Of a stretch of DNA of 64,000 nt, positions 36,418 to 47,200 are shown piece after piece. Below the pieces are notes generated by a model. It did not search any database. It was not told the origin of the DNA and was given only the letters and a program-made list of their open reading frames with translations. Positions within the stretch are counted from its first letter, which is position 1. Every line of letters starts with the position of its first letter. The stretch is from Candidatus Flexifilum affinis (GTDB lineage: Bacteria; Chloroflexota; Anaerolineae; Aggregatilineales; Phototrophicaceae): positions 682,001-746,000 of the forward strand of contig JADJPJ010000087.1 of NCBI GenBank assembly GCA_016713325.1. The letters run 5' to 3'. A program made the translations under genes and the position numbers.

Positions 36418-36438
36418 CCTACCGAAGAGGCGGCTGCG

Positions 36439-36816
36439 TTGGACTATTCGCATTGGACAGTGCTTCTTGTTGAGGATGACTTTGACAGCCGGCAGATGAT
36501 CTCCAAGATCCTGGAGCATCACGGTATTGACGTGGCGATCGCCGTCGATGGCCGCGAATGCCTGGCGCTTCTGGAAGGAATGACGCCGACGCTCATTGTC
36601 ACGGACCTGGCAATGCCCCAGCTCGATGGCTGGGCAATGCTCCGCGCCATCCGAGCGAACAACGCCACCCACCACATTCCCGTTGTCGCCATTACCGCGT
36701 ACGATTCACCCGCCACGGCGCAGGGTGCGCTCATGGCGGGCTTCAATGCCTACATTCCAAAACCGATCGATCCGCGAACGTTCGTGAAGACTCTGGCGCA
36801 ATTCATCGCGGCTTGA
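36439..36816 (+). CDS. Single-domain response regulator 2
   Basis: 125 residues from a TTG start at 36439 with GAAGAGG upstream; no in-frame ATG fits. It is a CheY-like receiver: VEDD (11-14), phospho-Asp D56 in LIVTDLAMPQLDGW, Thr/Ala in AITAYDS and Lys in YIPKPI. It has no output domain. Together with the preceding receiver it suggests a branched or relay pathway. Its end overlaps the convergent phosphatase gene by 14 bases. Confidence 0.9.
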   Translation: MDYSHWTVLLVEDDFDSRQMISKILEHHGIDVAIAVDGRECLALLEGMTPTLIVTDLAMPQLDGWAMLRAIRANNATHHIPVVAITAYDSPATAQGALMAGFNAYIPKPIDPRTFVKTLAQFIAA

Positions 36817-37573
36817 GCAGCTCATGCACGGCGCTGAAAAGCGTCCCATTCGTCGCGATCGACTCCCCGCCATCGATCCGGCCAACACCCTTCCAATCGG
36901 TGAAGGTGCCTCCCGCTTCGGGAAGGATCACGCCAAACGGCGCGCTGTCCCAGATCGCCATCCAACCGTCTACCATAATTTCTGCACGCCCGGTTGCGAC
37001 CAGGGCATACCCATACGAGTCGCCCCAGGTTCGCTGAAAATACGTCGCCTGCACGATCCGGTCCCACGCATCTTCGCGTCCGGTCCAGTTGTTCATGTCA
37101 CTGCACAGAGCGACGGCATCCGCCAGATGGGAAACGTTCGACACACGCGCCGGCCTGCCATTCCAGAACGCGCCGCCACCCTTTCGGGCGTAGATTGACT
37201 CGTTCAGCGCCGGGAAATGGGCGATCCCCACCAGGGGTTCGTTCGCTTCGTTGACCAGTGCCAGCAGACAGCCATAGATCGGTACGCCGTGCGTAAAGGA
37301 CTTGGTGCCGTCGATCGGATCGATGATCCAGGTCAGGCCGCTTGTCCCCGGCTCATTCCCGAACTCTTCCCCGATGAGGCCGTCAGCCGGGAAGCGTGCC
37401 TTCAGCGCCTTACGCAGATACTGCTCGGCGCCGCGGTCGGCCTCGGTGACCGGGCTGGAATCGCCTTTGCGTTCCACCGCAATGCCGCGCATGAAGTAGC
37501 CGAGCGTCAGTCGCCCAGCTTCATAAACAATGTCGAGGGTGATCTGCAGATGTGAATCGAGGTTCATCTTCAA
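36803..37573 (-). CDS. Inositol-monophosphatase-family phosphatase (histidinol-phosphatase HisN type)
   Basis: 256 residues using a TTG at 37573 that overlaps the thuA-like stop and has GGAAG 7 bases upstream; an ATG at 37567 is the alternative. Metal ligands are visible as Glu70 in IGEEFG, Asp85 and Asp88 in [12 protein letters not shown], and the second motif [22 protein letters not shown]. The WDSAP form is typical of HisN-like or inositol/3'-phosphoadenosine phosphatases. It hydrolyses a small phosphomonoester with Mg2+ in the cytoplasm. It is the last gene of the long minus-strand run that starts at the second Liv system. Confidence 0.82.
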   Translation of the reverse strand: MKMNLDSHLQITLDIVYEAGRLTLGYFMRGIAVERKGDSSPVTEADRGAEQYLRKALKARFPADGLIGEEFGNEPGTSGLTWIIDPIDGTKSFTHGVPIYGCLLALVNEANEPLVGIAHFPALNESIYARKGGGAFWNGRPARVSNVSHLADAVALCSDMNNWTGREDAWDRIVQATYFQRTWGDSYGYALVATGRAEIMVDGWMAIWDSAPFGVILPEAGGTFTDWKGVGRIDGGESIATNGTLFSAVHELLKPR

Positions 37574-38298
37574 CCAATCGCTTCCAGCGGTTCCTTGCGA
37601 TTCTCGACGAAGATTCGCGGGCCCTTCGTGGGTGCCGCCCAGCGCACCGCATTGGCCAGCACCTGACGAACCTCCGCCTGGTAGTAGACGGGGAACGTCT
37701 CATGGCCAGGGCTGAAGTAGAAGATCTTGCCGCGCCCGCGCGAGAAGCAGCACCCACCCCGGAAGACCTCCCCCCCCTGGAACCAGCTCACAAAAACCAG
37801 CGAGTCCGGTTCGGGTATCCCAAAGGGTTCCCCATACATCTCATGATGCGGGATCTCGAAGTAGTCCGGTAGGCCATCGGCAATCGGATGCGCAGGGTTG
37901 ACACACCACACGCGTTCGCGCTCGTTGATCTCCCGCCACTTCAGGTCGCAGCTCGTGCCCATCAGCTTCTTGAAGATCTTTGCGTAGTGGCCGCTGTGCA
38001 GGACGATCAGGCCCATGCCATCGAGCACACGCGCATGCACTCGGGCCACCACGTCGTCGCTGACCTTGTCGTGCGCCATGTGTCCCCACCACAGCAGAAC
38101 GTCGGTATTGGCTAGCACTTCTTCGGTCAGACCATGCTCGGGTTCCGGCAGCGTGGCATAGCCCACCTGGTCAAAACCATGCACCTTCAGCCCTTCTCCA
38201 ATAGCGCTGTGGATGCCGTCAGGATAGACGCCGCGAATTTGCTCGTTGTGTTGCTCATGCCAGAATTCGTTCCAGACCGTCACGCGGATTTGACTCAT
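37570..38298 (-). CDS. ThuA-like trehalose-utilisation family protein
   Basis: 242 residues with the class-I glutamine-amidotransferase-like fold of Thu[25 protein letters not shown] at the N-terminus, [33 protein letters not shown] and [19 protein letters not shown] are the recognisable blocks. ThuA proteins are linked to trehalose/disaccharide use, where the exact reaction is still debated. The start overlaps the histidine-kinase stop (ATGA) and its stop overlaps the phosphatase start, so all three are coupled. Confidence 0.88.
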   Translation of the reverse strand: MSQIRVTVWNEFWHEQHNEQIRGVYPDGIHSAIGEGLKVHGFDQVGYATLPEPEHGLTEEVLANTDVLLWWGHMAHDKVSDDVVARVHARVLDGMGLIVLHSGHYAKIFKKLMGTSCDLKWREINERERVWCVNPAHPIADGLPDYFEIPHHEMYGEPFGIPEPDSLVFVSWFQGGEVFRGGCCFSRGRGKIFYFSPGHETFPVYYQAEVRQVLANAVRWAAPTKGPRIFVENRKEPLEAIG

Positions 38299-39467
38299 GT
38301 TGTGTGCATTTCCCTTTCGCGAGAGTTCATAGGCAGCTTGACCGTTATGGTCACGCCCTGGGTAGGCGTGGAAAGCGCTTCGATGGTTCCGCCGTGTGCC
38401 TCGACAAAACCGCGGGCGATGGCCAGCCCCAGCCCGGCGCCTCGCCGGCCGTCGTCGGAACGAGCGCGCGAAGTCTCACGCCGGTAGAAGCGGGTGAAAG
38501 CGCTGGTAACATCGAGCATTTCCATACCCGGCGCATGATTATTCACCACGACGCGCGCCGTGTCACGGTCGCGTTCCAGGCGAATCGTCACTACCCCACC
38601 CGCTGGGGTATAGCGCAGGGCGTTGTCGAGTAGATTGTTCAGCACACGCTGGATCTTGTCAGGGGCGATGGTCACGATGTCGATGTCATCGGCGACACGG
38701 CCGGTAAGCGCGATTCCCGCCTGCGCCGCTCGGGCACTCATTCCGCTCAGCGTATCGGAAACCATATCGCGCAGTGACGTGGGCTGCAAGTCCAAGCGGA
38801 TATGTCCGGCATCCAGCTGCGACAGTTCCAGCAGGTTATCGATGAGCCGCGTGAGACTCTCAATCTCCGACTGCATGTCGTGCACGTAGCGTTGAGTGGT
38901 GGCAGTATCGACCACCACCTCGTCGGCCAGAGCCTCGATCATGGCCCGGATCGACGTCACGGGCGTGCGCAGATCATGCGAGGTCCAGGCGATCAGATTG
39001 CGCCGCTGCAAGTCGAGCTGACGCTTCTGCTCGTCGAGGTCTTGCAGGCTCTGCGCCATGCTGTTGAAAGTACGGGCGAACTGGGCAAGCTCATCCCGGC
39101 CCTCCACCGGCAGCCGGGTATCGAGGCGTCCCTGTGCGACACGCTCCGCCGCCTTGCCTAACTCGCCGATCGCTTCGGTGATGGCACGTGAGACGAAGAA
39201 GCCGAAACCCACGGCGATGAGCGCTGCGAAGATCAGCAGCACGCCGGTCACTTCCAGATCGTAGGGGCTGATGAACATCAATTGCGCGCTGACCCAGACA
39301 TTGGCGAACAGCAGCGCGACCACCAGCACGACCATGATAAGAAGTGCCCAGCGCAGGCTCGGCAGGCGGCGCAACAGCCGTGTGCGGTAAATCACATAGG
39401 CAACGCCCATCGCGATCAGGGCAATTCCCGACAGGAGGAGCAGAAGGGTCTGAATCGATTCATCCAT
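38295..39467 (-). CDS. Membrane sensor histidine kinase
   Basis: 390 residues. Three hydrophobic segments (about 5-27, 40-62, 74-96) are followed by a HAMP-like linker (about 92-145), HisKA with phospho-His164 in [14 protein letters not shown], and HATPase_c with [13 protein letters not shown] and [14 protein letters not shown]. There is almost no extracytoplasmic domain, so it probably senses something within or near the membrane, or the state of the co-transcribed transporter (inference). It lies 3 bases after the response-regulator gene. Confidence 0.92.
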   Translation of the reverse strand: MDESIQTLLLLLSGIALIAMGVAYVIYRTRLLRRLPSLRWALLIMVVLVVALLFANVWVSAQLMFISPYDLEVTGVLLIFAALIAVGFGFFVSRAITEAIGELGKAAERVAQGRLDTRLPVEGRDELAQFARTFNSMAQSLQDLDEQKRQLDLQRRNLIAWTSHDLRTPVTSIRAMIEALADEVVVDTATTQRYVHDMQSEIESLTRLIDNLLELSQLDAGHIRLDLQPTSLRDMVSDTLSGMSARAAQAGIALTGRVADDIDIVTIAPDKIQRVLNNLLDNALRYTPAGGVVTIRLERDRDTARVVVNNHAPGMEMLDVTSAFTRFYRRETSRARSDDGRRGAGLGLAIARGFVEAHGGTIEALSTPTQGVTITVKLPMNSREREMHTT

Positions 39468-39470
39468 GGT

Positions 39471-40190
39471 TCAGGGGGTGGGGTCGAATTTGTAGCCGAT
39501 GCCCCACACCGTCTGCAAGAAGCGGGGTTGTCCGGGGTCAGGCTCAATCTTCTCACGCAGTCGGCGAATGTGCACCGTTACGGTACTTTCGTCACCGTAG
39601 AACTCGAACCCCCATACCTGATTCAGAATGTGCTCGCGGCTGAAGACCTGCCGCGCGTGGCGCACCAGAAACAGCAGCAGGTCGAATTCCTTGGCGGTGA
39701 AAGCCATCAGTTTGCCGTCGACACGGATTTCTCTCGCACGGGGGTCGATTGCGAGGTGAGCGACGGTGAAAGGCCGCATCTCCTCGTCATCGAGGGTGGT
39801 TCCACTGCGACGCAGGACCGCCTTGACGCGAGCCACCATTTCGCGAGGACTGAACGGCTTCACCACGTAGTCGTCCGCACCCAGCTCGAAGCCGGAAATG
39901 CGATCCAGCTCGCAGGTTCTCGCCGTCAGCAAAATGATCGGGATGCCATCCTGAACAACCAGCGTCGGGTCTTCACCACGCACCGCCCTGGTGACGGCAA
40001 AGCCATCAGCACCGGGGAGCATGATGTCGAGGATGATCAGATCGGGATGCTGTTCACGCAAAAAAGCCAACGCATCCTGTCCGTCGGCGCTTTCGGAAAC
40101 GCGAAACCCATCGCGTTCAAGGTACTTGTGCAGCACCTCGCGCACGGTGGCTTCGTCGTCGACGATCAGGATATGCGCTGACTTCGCCAT
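39471..40190 (-). CDS. OmpR/PhoB-family response regulator
   Basis: 239 residues from the ATG at 40190, which has AAGGTGG 5 bases upstream; an upstream in-frame ATG at 40220 has no such site. The receiver has VDDE (11-14), phospho-Asp55 in LIILDIMLPGADGF and Lys in YVVKPFSPREM. The C-terminal winged helix (about 135-238) ends with VTVHIRRLREKIEPDP and TVWGIGYKF, typical of OmpR/PhoB DNA binding. It pairs with the kinase downstream and sits 63 bases after the second livF, so it may control this transporter. Confidence 0.93.
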   Translation of the reverse strand: MAKSAHILIVDDEATVREVLHKYLERDGFRVSESADGQDALAFLREQHPDLIILDIMLPGADGFAVTRAVRGEDPTLVVQDGIPIILLTARTCELDRISGFELGADDYVVKPFSPREMVARVKAVLRRSGTTLDDEEMRPFTVAHLAIDPRAREIRVDGKLMAFTAKEFDLLLFLVRHARQVFSREHILNQVWGFEFYGDESTVTVHIRRLREKIEPDPGQPRFLQTVWGIGYKFDPTP

Positions 40191-40253
40191 TTGCCACCTT
40201 GAAACTGCCGTCGACTGCATGGTTGCAGCCAGACGGTCTTCACGAAGCGAGGA

Positions 40254-40984
<731 letters not shown>

Positions 40985-40988
<4 letters not shown>

Positions 40989-41800
40989 TTTGCTGCCTCC
41001 GCACTGACAGGGTTCGGATTACTGGGGTCTATGCCGCTCGCGGCCCCTCGTCCCAGATATGCTTCGATTACCCGCGGATTGGCGCGGATCTGCGTCGGCG
41101 TCCCATCGGCGATCTTTTCGCCGTAATCAAGCACGGAAATGGTCTCGCTGATGCCCATGACCACCTTCATATCGTGTTCGATCAGGACGACGGTAATGCC
41201 GAGTTCGTCGCGCACACGGCGGAACAGCGCCATGGCAGTGGCGCTTTCATTCGGGTTCATCCCCGCGGTTGGTTCGTCCAGAAGAAGAAGCTGCGGATCG
41301 CTGGCCAGAGCGCGCGCGATCTCGACACGGCGCTGATCGCCATAGGGGAGATTGCGGGCAACCTCATCCCCCTTCCCTGCCAGACCGACGAAGCGCAGCA
41401 GATCCGTGGCTTTGTCGGTGACAGCCCGCTCCTGGCGAATGAATGCGGGCACCCGCGACAGCGTTTCCAGGATCGAGATCCGCAGCCGCGAATGCGCGCC
41501 GACCATGACATTTTCAAGCACAGTCATGGTCGGGAACAGGCGGATCGACTGGAACGTACGGGCCATCCCTGCCGCGTTGACCTGATCCGGACGCAGACCC
41601 ATCATCGAACGTCCGTTGAAGACGATTGAACCGGTGTCGGCTTTGTAGATGCCGGTCAACAGGTTGAACAACGTCGTCTTTCCGGCGCCATTGGGGCCGA
41701 TGATCGAGCTGATACTGCCTTTGTCTATGGTCAGGCTAACCGCGCGCACCGCGCGAATGCCGCCAAACGACTTACTGACATCTTTGATCTGTAGGAGCAT
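40985..41800 (-). CDS. livG: Liv-type ABC transporter ATP-binding protein LivG (system 2)
   Basis: 271 residues from the ATG at 41800, which has AGGAG 10 bases upstream and begins the conserved MLLQIKDVSKSFGG; the frame continues upstream to 41884, but that would overlap livM. Walker A GPNGAGKTTLFN, a degenerate signature LPYGDQRRVEIARAL, Walker B LLLLDEPTAGMNP and switch His in IEHDMKVVM. The C-terminal IEAYLGRGA is the LivG tail. It starts 4 bases after the livM stop. Confidence 0.93.
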
Positions 41801-41804
41801 GGTC

Positions 41805-43259
41805 TCAGTCTCCTGCGCCCATGGCGGGTTGGCTATTCGGCGTACCAGGAATGTCGCTCGGCGGCTCGTTAGGACGCTCGTCATCGCGCGACAGTTCCAG
41901 CTTGCGGCGCGACTCGGGAAGGAGACCGGCCGGGCGGAAAATCATCATCAGCACCAGTAGAATGCCGAAGACCAGGCGCTCATACTTGGCCGGCTCCAAC
42001 TGGGTCGGCCAATCGCGAATATGAAAGCCGAGGATGGCGTAGTCGATGTTCTTCAGCGCGTTTAGCTGTAGAGAAAAATTCTTGAGCATCTGCAACTGCA
42101 GCAGCGTGACGATGATCGCTCCCAGAAGGACGCCCTTGATGTTTCCCAGTCCGCCGACAATGACCATCGCCAGGATGGAGATGGAGTTCAGCAGCGTAAA
42201 CGACTCTGGGCTGACAAACGTCTGCTTGGCGCCATAGAGTACTCCGATGGAGCCGGCGAACGCCGCACCGAGCGCGAACGCCATGAGCTTCATGCGCACC
42301 AGCGGCACGCCCATCGCGATTGCCGCGACTTCGTCTTCACGAATGGCGGTCCACGCCCGGCCGAGGGCTGAGTTCTGCAGGCGGTTGGCGACAATCAGAA
42401 TAAGGCCCAGCATCAGGATCGCGATGAAGTAAAAGAGTAACTGCTGGGTCAGCGGTGCAAGATTGCCGACCACCGTGATGTTCAGCGTATTGGAAAGCTC
42501 GCCGATTCGCGTCACCATGTCCGTGCTCACCAGTGGCCGCCCCACATTGAGCAGGCCCTGACTGCCGTTGGTGAAGTTCGTCGGACTGTCCATGTTGCGG
42601 GCAAGGATGCGAATGACCTCACCAAACCCCAGCGTGACAATTGCCAGGTAGTCGCCACGCAGGCGAAGAACGGGGAGACCGAGCAAAATGCCAACCAGCC
42701 CGGCGACGATAATCCCAATAAAGATGAACACGATGAAGGCTATCGCCTGGGAATCCGGCGGGATCAACAGACCCAGTTCGTTGAAGATCGTGGGCGCAGT
42801 CGAAGTAGCCATCCCCCAGACATAGGCGCCGACTGCAAAGAAGGCGATATAGCCCAGATCGAGCAGACCGGCGAAGCCGACGACGATGTTCAAGCCGAGC
42901 GCCAGGCCGGCGAAAATGCAAATTTGCACGGCCAGTTCGAGGTAGCTACTGTCCGCAATGCCGATCACCGGCATCAGAATCAGCATGACCAGCGCGATCA
43001 GGACACCCTTAAACAAGCCCGGCACCGGCGCTGAAAAAATAAACAGGGGCGCCAGCACGAAAGCTGGAAACACGATTGTGCTCTGAATTGCGAACCAGGT
43101 GTCAGCGCGGTCCAGCGACATCAGCAGCACAAACACGACTGCAAGATAGACAACCAGAAAGCCGGAGGCAAGAAGCGTGCCAACGGAAGAACTTGGGAAC
43201 AGTCCCCAGAATCCGCTTACCGCCTGACGAGCAGAGACAGCAGGTTTTGCAGTAGCCAT
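41805..43259 (-). CDS. livM: Liv-type ABC transporter permease LivM (system 2), long form
   Basis: 484 residues, about 140 more than LivM of system 1. The extra length is an N-terminal region with additional hydrophobic helices (about 25-110) before the conserved core, ALGLNIVVGFAGLLDLGYIAFFAVGAY. The ATPase-contact loop is TAIREDEVAAIAMGVPLVRMK. The C-terminus after about 455 is a charged tail (SRRKLELSRDDERPNEPP). It pairs with the similarly enlarged LivH upstream. Confidence 0.9.
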   Translation of the reverse strand: MATAKPAVSARQAVSGFWGLFPSSSVGTLLASGFLVVYLAVVFVLLMSLDRADTWFAIQSTIVFPAFVLAPLFIFSAPVPGLFKGVLIALVMLILMPVIGIADSSYLELAVQICIFAGLALGLNIVVGFAGLLDLGYIAFFAVGAYVWGMATSTAPTIFNELGLLIPPDSQAIAFIVFIFIGIIVAGLVGILLGLPVLRLRGDYLAIVTLGFGEVIRILARNMDSPTNFTNGSQGLLNVGRPLVSTDMVTRIGELSNTLNITVVGNLAPLTQQLLFYFIAILMLGLILIVANRLQNSALGRAWTAIREDEVAAIAMGVPLVRMKLMAFALGAAFAGSIGVLYGAKQTFVSPESFTLLNSISILAMVIVGGLGNIKGVLLGAIIVTLLQLQMLKNFSLQLNALKNIDYAILGFHIRDWPTQLEPAKYERLVFGILLVLMMIFRPAGLLPESRRKLELSRDDERPNEPPSDIPGTPNSQPAMGAGD

Positions 43260-43264
43260 GTTGC

Positions 43265-44692
43265 CTATACCTTTTCGTCTACGCGTTCGCCAAGGATGCC
43301 GCTGGGGCGGAAGATTAGAATGAGGATGAGCACCGAGAAGGCGAAGATGTCGGTGTAGCGCTGCCCCAGCGCCGGGAAGTAGACGAGCGTTCCGTTCAGG
43401 AAGGACTCGACCATGCCAAGCGTCAGGCCACCCAGGAGCGCACCGGTGACATTGCCGATGCCGCCTAGGACGGCTGCTGTGAACGCCTTCAAGCCGGGGA
43501 TAAAGCCGACATACGGAGTGATTGTTCCGACGTTCAATCCGAACAAAGCACCCGCCGCACCGCCGAAGGCGCCTCCTAAGAAGAAGGTGATGGCAACCAT
43601 ACGGTTGACGTTGATACCCATCAACCCGGCCGTTGTCTGGTCTTGCGAGACCGCTCGGATGCCTTTCCCAATCTTGGTGCCATTCACGAAGTAGTTGAGC
43701 AGCACCAGCATGATGACGGCGCTCACCACAATAATGATGACCGTAACCCGGATATTGACAATATTCGCGCCATCTTCAATGTCGTCGAGATCCCGACCAT
43801 CCACAAGGATCGTCTCGTATTCGGTCTCTCCGGTGGAAATGTCGCGGATTTTCACGGGATGACCGCCGATGGCGACACCACCGACGGTGATCGAACTGAA
43901 CGTCTCACCTTCCACATCCCACTCGTCCAGCACGATACCGTCTGCCGTGATCTGCTCGTAGGTCGTGCCGCCGAGCGAGAAACCGCCGACGACCGGGCCG
44001 TTGAAGGTGAGCGGGACAGGGTTCTTGAGGAAGTCGAGCTGCTGCGTGGGGTACGTCAGGTTGAAGTCGTTGCGCGTGACCGCAACCACGGCGCGTACGG
44101 CGTCGATGAGAAAGAAAGACAGCCCGATTGCGGTGATGAGCGGCACCAGCCGTGGCGCGCCGCGCAGCGGGCGATAAGCAACCCGCTCGATGGCCACTGC
44201 CAGTCCACCGCTGACTACCATCGAGGTGATCACGATCAACGGAATCAGGATGAAGGGGCTGATAGCGCTGATACTGCCGGCTGCGGCCAGCCGATCAGTC
44301 AGCTCAAAACCGATGACGCCACCCACCATGAAGATCTCGCTGTGGGCGAAATTGATAAACTTGAGAACACCATAAACCAGCGTGTATCCCAGCGCGATCA
44401 TCGCATAGACGAAGCCAATGCCAATGCCGCTGATGATCATGCCGGGGAGCTGCTTGCTGATCTGATCGGCAAGAATGATGTTCGGGCGCGGTTCAGGAAC
44501 GATGACAGCGACGCCATAGGCGATGACTGTCATGATCGTCGCCGCGGCGATCACGAAGAAGAGCATCTGACCGATGGGAAATATGATGAAGCGGTAAACC
44601 CAGCTCGACTGAACACGCCTGAACGTCGGGTTTGAACGCAGTGAGTCAAGTAGGCCCGAAGTCGGGCGTGTCGCTAAGGTTTCAGTTGTCAT
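43265..44692 (-). CDS. livH: Liv-type ABC transporter permease LivH (system 2) with large inserted loop
   Basis: 475 residues from the ATG at 44692 (GAGG upstream), against about 300-330 for ordinary LivH. An N-terminal extension of about 80 residues with an extra helix precedes the core IALGYTLVYGVLKFINFAHSE. Between the helix ending near residue 205 and the next at about 314 is a polar segment of roughly 105 residues (starting NDFNLTYPTQQLDF, rich in Gly, Thr, Asp and Val). It is predicted to lie outside the membrane where normal LivH has a short loop. The ATPase-contact loop RAVSQDQTTAGLMGIN is intact. It is therefore likely a working permease with an added extracytoplasmic module. Confidence 0.9.
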   Translation of the reverse strand: MTTETLATRPTSGLLDSLRSNPTFRRVQSSWVYRFIIFPIGQMLFFVIAAATIMTVIAYGVAVIVPEPRPNIILADQISKQLPGMIISGIGIGFVYAMIALGYTLVYGVLKFINFAHSEIFMVGGVIGFELTDRLAAAGSISAISPFILIPLIVITSMVVSGGLAVAIERVAYRPLRGAPRLVPLITAIGLSFFLIDAVRAVVAVTRNDFNLTYPTQQLDFLKNPVPLTFNGPVVGGFSLGGTTYEQITADGIVLDEWDVEGETFSSITVGGVAIGGHPVKIRDISTGETEYETILVDGRDLDDIEDGANIVNIRVTVIIIVVSAVIMLVLLNYFVNGTKIGKGIRAVSQDQTTAGLMGINVNRMVAITFFLGGAFGGAAGALFGLNVGTITPYVGFIPGLKAFTAAVLGGIGNVTGALLGGLTLGMVESFLNGTLVYFPALGQRYTDIFAFSVLILILIFRPSGILGERVDEKV

Positions 44693-44770
44693 GGAGAACC
44701 TCGTCAGTCGAACCGCGAGAGAGATATTGGGGCAGCGAGGCTGCTGCCCCAATGTGGACGTCTCAGGGTG

Positions 44771-45982
44771 TTACGAACCCATCGCCTCAGCCATCAGTGG
44801 CGACGGGATAGCCAGGGAGGACAGCAGTTCGTTGTTGTTCCATTCAGCCGAGTCGGCCGAGGCAACCTGGAGGATGAAGTAGTTGGCCAGTTCCGGGTCG
44901 CCATTGTCGTCGAAGGTAACGTCGCCGGTCAGACCAGCGAAGCCCTCGGTCGCGCGAACAGCTTCCGCAACCTGAGCGCGGGTCGGCATCTCGCCGCCAT
45001 TGGCTTCGATCGCCGCGGCAAGCGCCTGCAGAACGATCGCGGTCGAGTCGTACGACTGCGCGCCGAAGGGCTGCACGCCCTCGCCGAACTTCTCTTCGTA
45101 ATCGGCCGCAAACTGCTCGGCATTTTCGTACACGGTCACCGGAGCAGCAACCGACGTGTAATAGGTGCCGACGCCAGCGTCGCCGGAGAGTTCAGCGAAT
45201 TCCGACGAGTCGAAGCCATCGGGACCCATGAAGAAGCCCTCATAGCCCGCGGAGCGCGCCTGGCTGATGAAAATACCGGTCTGCGAGTAAATGCCGCCGA
45301 AGTAGATCAGGTCGGGTTCCAGCGCCAGGATTGGCTGGATGATGCCGTCGAAGTTGGCCGCTTCTTCAGTACCTTCAAAGCCCATGACCTCAAGGCCCTG
45401 AGCTTCCGCTTCCGCCATGAAGAACTCTGCAACGCCCTGGCCATACGCCGTCGTGTCGTGCAGAACGTAGACCGATTCCACGCCGTCGAGAGTGGCCGCA
45501 AAGGCCGCACCTGCAGCGCCCTGCGTGTCGTCACGACCGCAGACACGATGGACCGTGGCGTAGCCGCGATCGGTGATGTTGACGTTGGTGTTCGCCGGGG
45601 AGACCATAACGAGATCGTTATCATTGTAGACTTCCGACGACGGCAAAGCGACACCGCTGTTCAGGTGGCCGACAACGGCGAGAATGGCTGCGTCATTGAC
45701 GATGTTCTGCGCGTTGGAAACGCCAACATCAGGATTCGCCTGGTCATCGAAGGGAATGTATTCGACTGTGAAGCCCAGTTCATTCAGCGGTCCCTGTAGC
45801 TGCTCAATCGCCAGTTCCACCGAATTGCGAATGCTGATGCCCAGGACCGACTGAGGTCCAGAGAGCGGGCTCTGCGAGGCGACCTTGATCACCTGCGTAT
45901 CCTGCGCCTGTACCAGAACCACGCTAAGGCTCAGCGCGGCCACCAGCACGAGCATGACGAGCATAAACCTCTTTGTGCGCAT
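44771..45982 (-). CDS. livK: Liv-type ABC transporter substrate-binding protein (system 2)
   Basis: 403 residues. Signal peptide MRTKRFMLVMLVLVAALSLSVVLVQA with likely cleavage after QA near residue 26; no lipobox. The mature protein starts TQVIKVASQSPLSGPQSVLG and shows the two-lobed branched-chain amino-acid-binding pattern (AQNIVNDAAILAVVGHLNSGVALPSSEVY, GYATVHRVCGRDDTQGAAGA, YDSTAIVLQALAAAI). It is closer to classical LivK/LivJ than the binding protein of system 1, so branched-chain or other amino acids are plausible ligands. It is the first gene of the operon; a promoter is visible upstream. Confidence 0.9.
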   Translation of the reverse strand: MRTKRFMLVMLVLVAALSLSVVLVQAQDTQVIKVASQSPLSGPQSVLGISIRNSVELAIEQLQGPLNELGFTVEYIPFDDQANPDVGVSNAQNIVNDAAILAVVGHLNSGVALPSSEVYNDNDLVMVSPANTNVNITDRGYATVHRVCGRDDTQGAAGAAFAATLDGVESVYVLHDTTAYGQGVAEFFMAEAEAQGLEVMGFEGTEEAANFDGIIQPILALEPDLIYFGGIYSQTGIFISQARSAGYEGFFMGPDGFDSSEFAELSGDAGVGTYYTSVAAPVTVYENAEQFAADYEEKFGEGVQPFGAQSYDSTAIVLQALAAAIEANGGEMPTRAQVAEAVRATEGFAGLTGDVTFDDNGDPELANYFILQVASADSAEWNNNELLSSLAIPSPLMAEAMGS

Positions 45983-46084
45983 AAACTGACTCTCCGTTCA
46001 AAATGGGACAACGTTCCGGCAAACGCACGCGAACTATCCATCATACGCAGGAAATGTTACGATGATGTTCGCATGACCGTTACA

Positions 46085-46112
46085 AGTATAGCCAACTCGG
46101 ATGAAGTTACAA
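46085..46112 (-). promoter_or_regulatory. Putative promoter of the second Liv operon
   Basis: Minus-strand -35 TTGTAA (46107-46112), a 16-base spacer and -10 TATACT (46085-46090), giving a leader of about 95 bases before livK. GTTACAAG occurs twice on the plus strand nearby (46079 and 46106), 27 bases apart, and may be a regulator site. Confidence 0.55.
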
Positions 46113-46186
46113 GAAAGAAGCGCACAATATCCGAGCATAGCCATTTGTGATCTTTTGCACAATGCAAGAGAGGGATTCGCGTTCTT

Positions 46187-47107
46187 ATGAGTCGTGCTTT
46201 ACGAAGCGCCATCTACGGCATCAGCGCCGCGGCAATCTGGGGCGGTATGTATGTCGTTTCCGATCTCGTCCTGCCGGTCATTCCTCCGTTTACCCTGCTC
46301 TCCGCTCGGCTCATCATGGCGATCGTGGTGCTGCTTATCATCGCCCGCCTCCAGGGGATTCGCGTGGACCGTCCCCGTAACCGGCAGATTCAACTACTGG
46401 CCGTGGGTCTGGTTGGTTTTGGCGTCAGCGTTGGTGCTCAGTTCATCGGGACCGATCGCTCGACGGCGGTAAATGGATCGCTGATCACCAGCGCCTCCCC
46501 CGCCTTTATCCTGGTCTTTGCCGCACTGCTGCTGAGGGAACGCCTGACAATGCGTCGCGTTGCCGCCGTATTGTTGGCGACCCTGGGCGTGGTGGTGATT
46601 ATCGACCTGGCCAGCGCCGACTTTTCGTCCGACACCTTCTTCGGGAATATGGCCCTGGCGGTCGCCGCGCTGACATGGGGACTGTATTCGGTGCTGGTCC
46701 GGCGCGTGAGCGTGGGAAAAGACTCCGACACCACGGTCATCACCATCTACGGCCTGACGGGGGGGCTGATCCTGACTCTACCGGCTGCTGTCCTTGAGCT
46801 CCCCAGCCGGCCGATGGGCGAGATCACGATACCAGTGCTGCTCGGCGTGCTCTATCTTGGCATTGTCTCGACAGCGGCTGCCATGTGGCTGTGGAGCCGC
46901 GCCTTCGCCCTGGTCGACGCATCGGTGGCGTCACTTTACTTCTTCGCGCAGCCGCTGGTCGGCGCGCTGCTGAGCGTCCTGGTTCTGAATCAGGTCATGA
47001 CAACCAGCCTATGGGTTGGAAGCGGGCTGATCATCGCCGGGGTTATTCTGGCGACAGTTCAGTTCCGGAGTCGGGCTTTAAGCCGCGATGAAGTGCAGCG
47101 CGCCTGA
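46187..47107 (+). CDS. EamA-family (drug/metabolite) transporter
   Basis: 306 residues with ten hydrophobic helices in two repeats of five, the EamA arrangement. The first repeat has IWGGMYVVSDLVLPVIPPFTLLSARL; the second has LAVAALTWGLYSVLVRR and LYFFAQPLVGALLSVLVLNQ. Members export amino acids, nucleosides or other metabolites; the substrate cannot be predicted. It is divergent from the second Liv operon and ends 93 bases before typA. Confidence 0.9.
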   Translation: MSRALRSAIYGISAAAIWGGMYVVSDLVLPVIPPFTLLSARLIMAIVVLLIIARLQGIRVDRPRNRQIQLLAVGLVGFGVSVGAQFIGTDRSTAVNGSLITSASPAFILVFAALLLRERLTMRRVAAVLLATLGVVVIIDLASADFSSDTFFGNMALAVAALTWGLYSVLVRRVSVGKDSDTTVITIYGLTGGLILTLPAAVLELPSRPMGEITIPVLLGVLYLGIVSTAAAMWLWSRAFALVDASVASLYFFAQPLVGALLSVLVLNQVMTTSLWVGSGLIIAGVILATVQFRSRALSRDEVQRA

Positions 47108-47200
47108 ATGTCTGGAACCCACTCTATATCGCTTAATGTTCGCCTGTTACAATAAGGGTGAAGCTAGATCCCATAAAATCGGAACTACAAAGGTACACGT

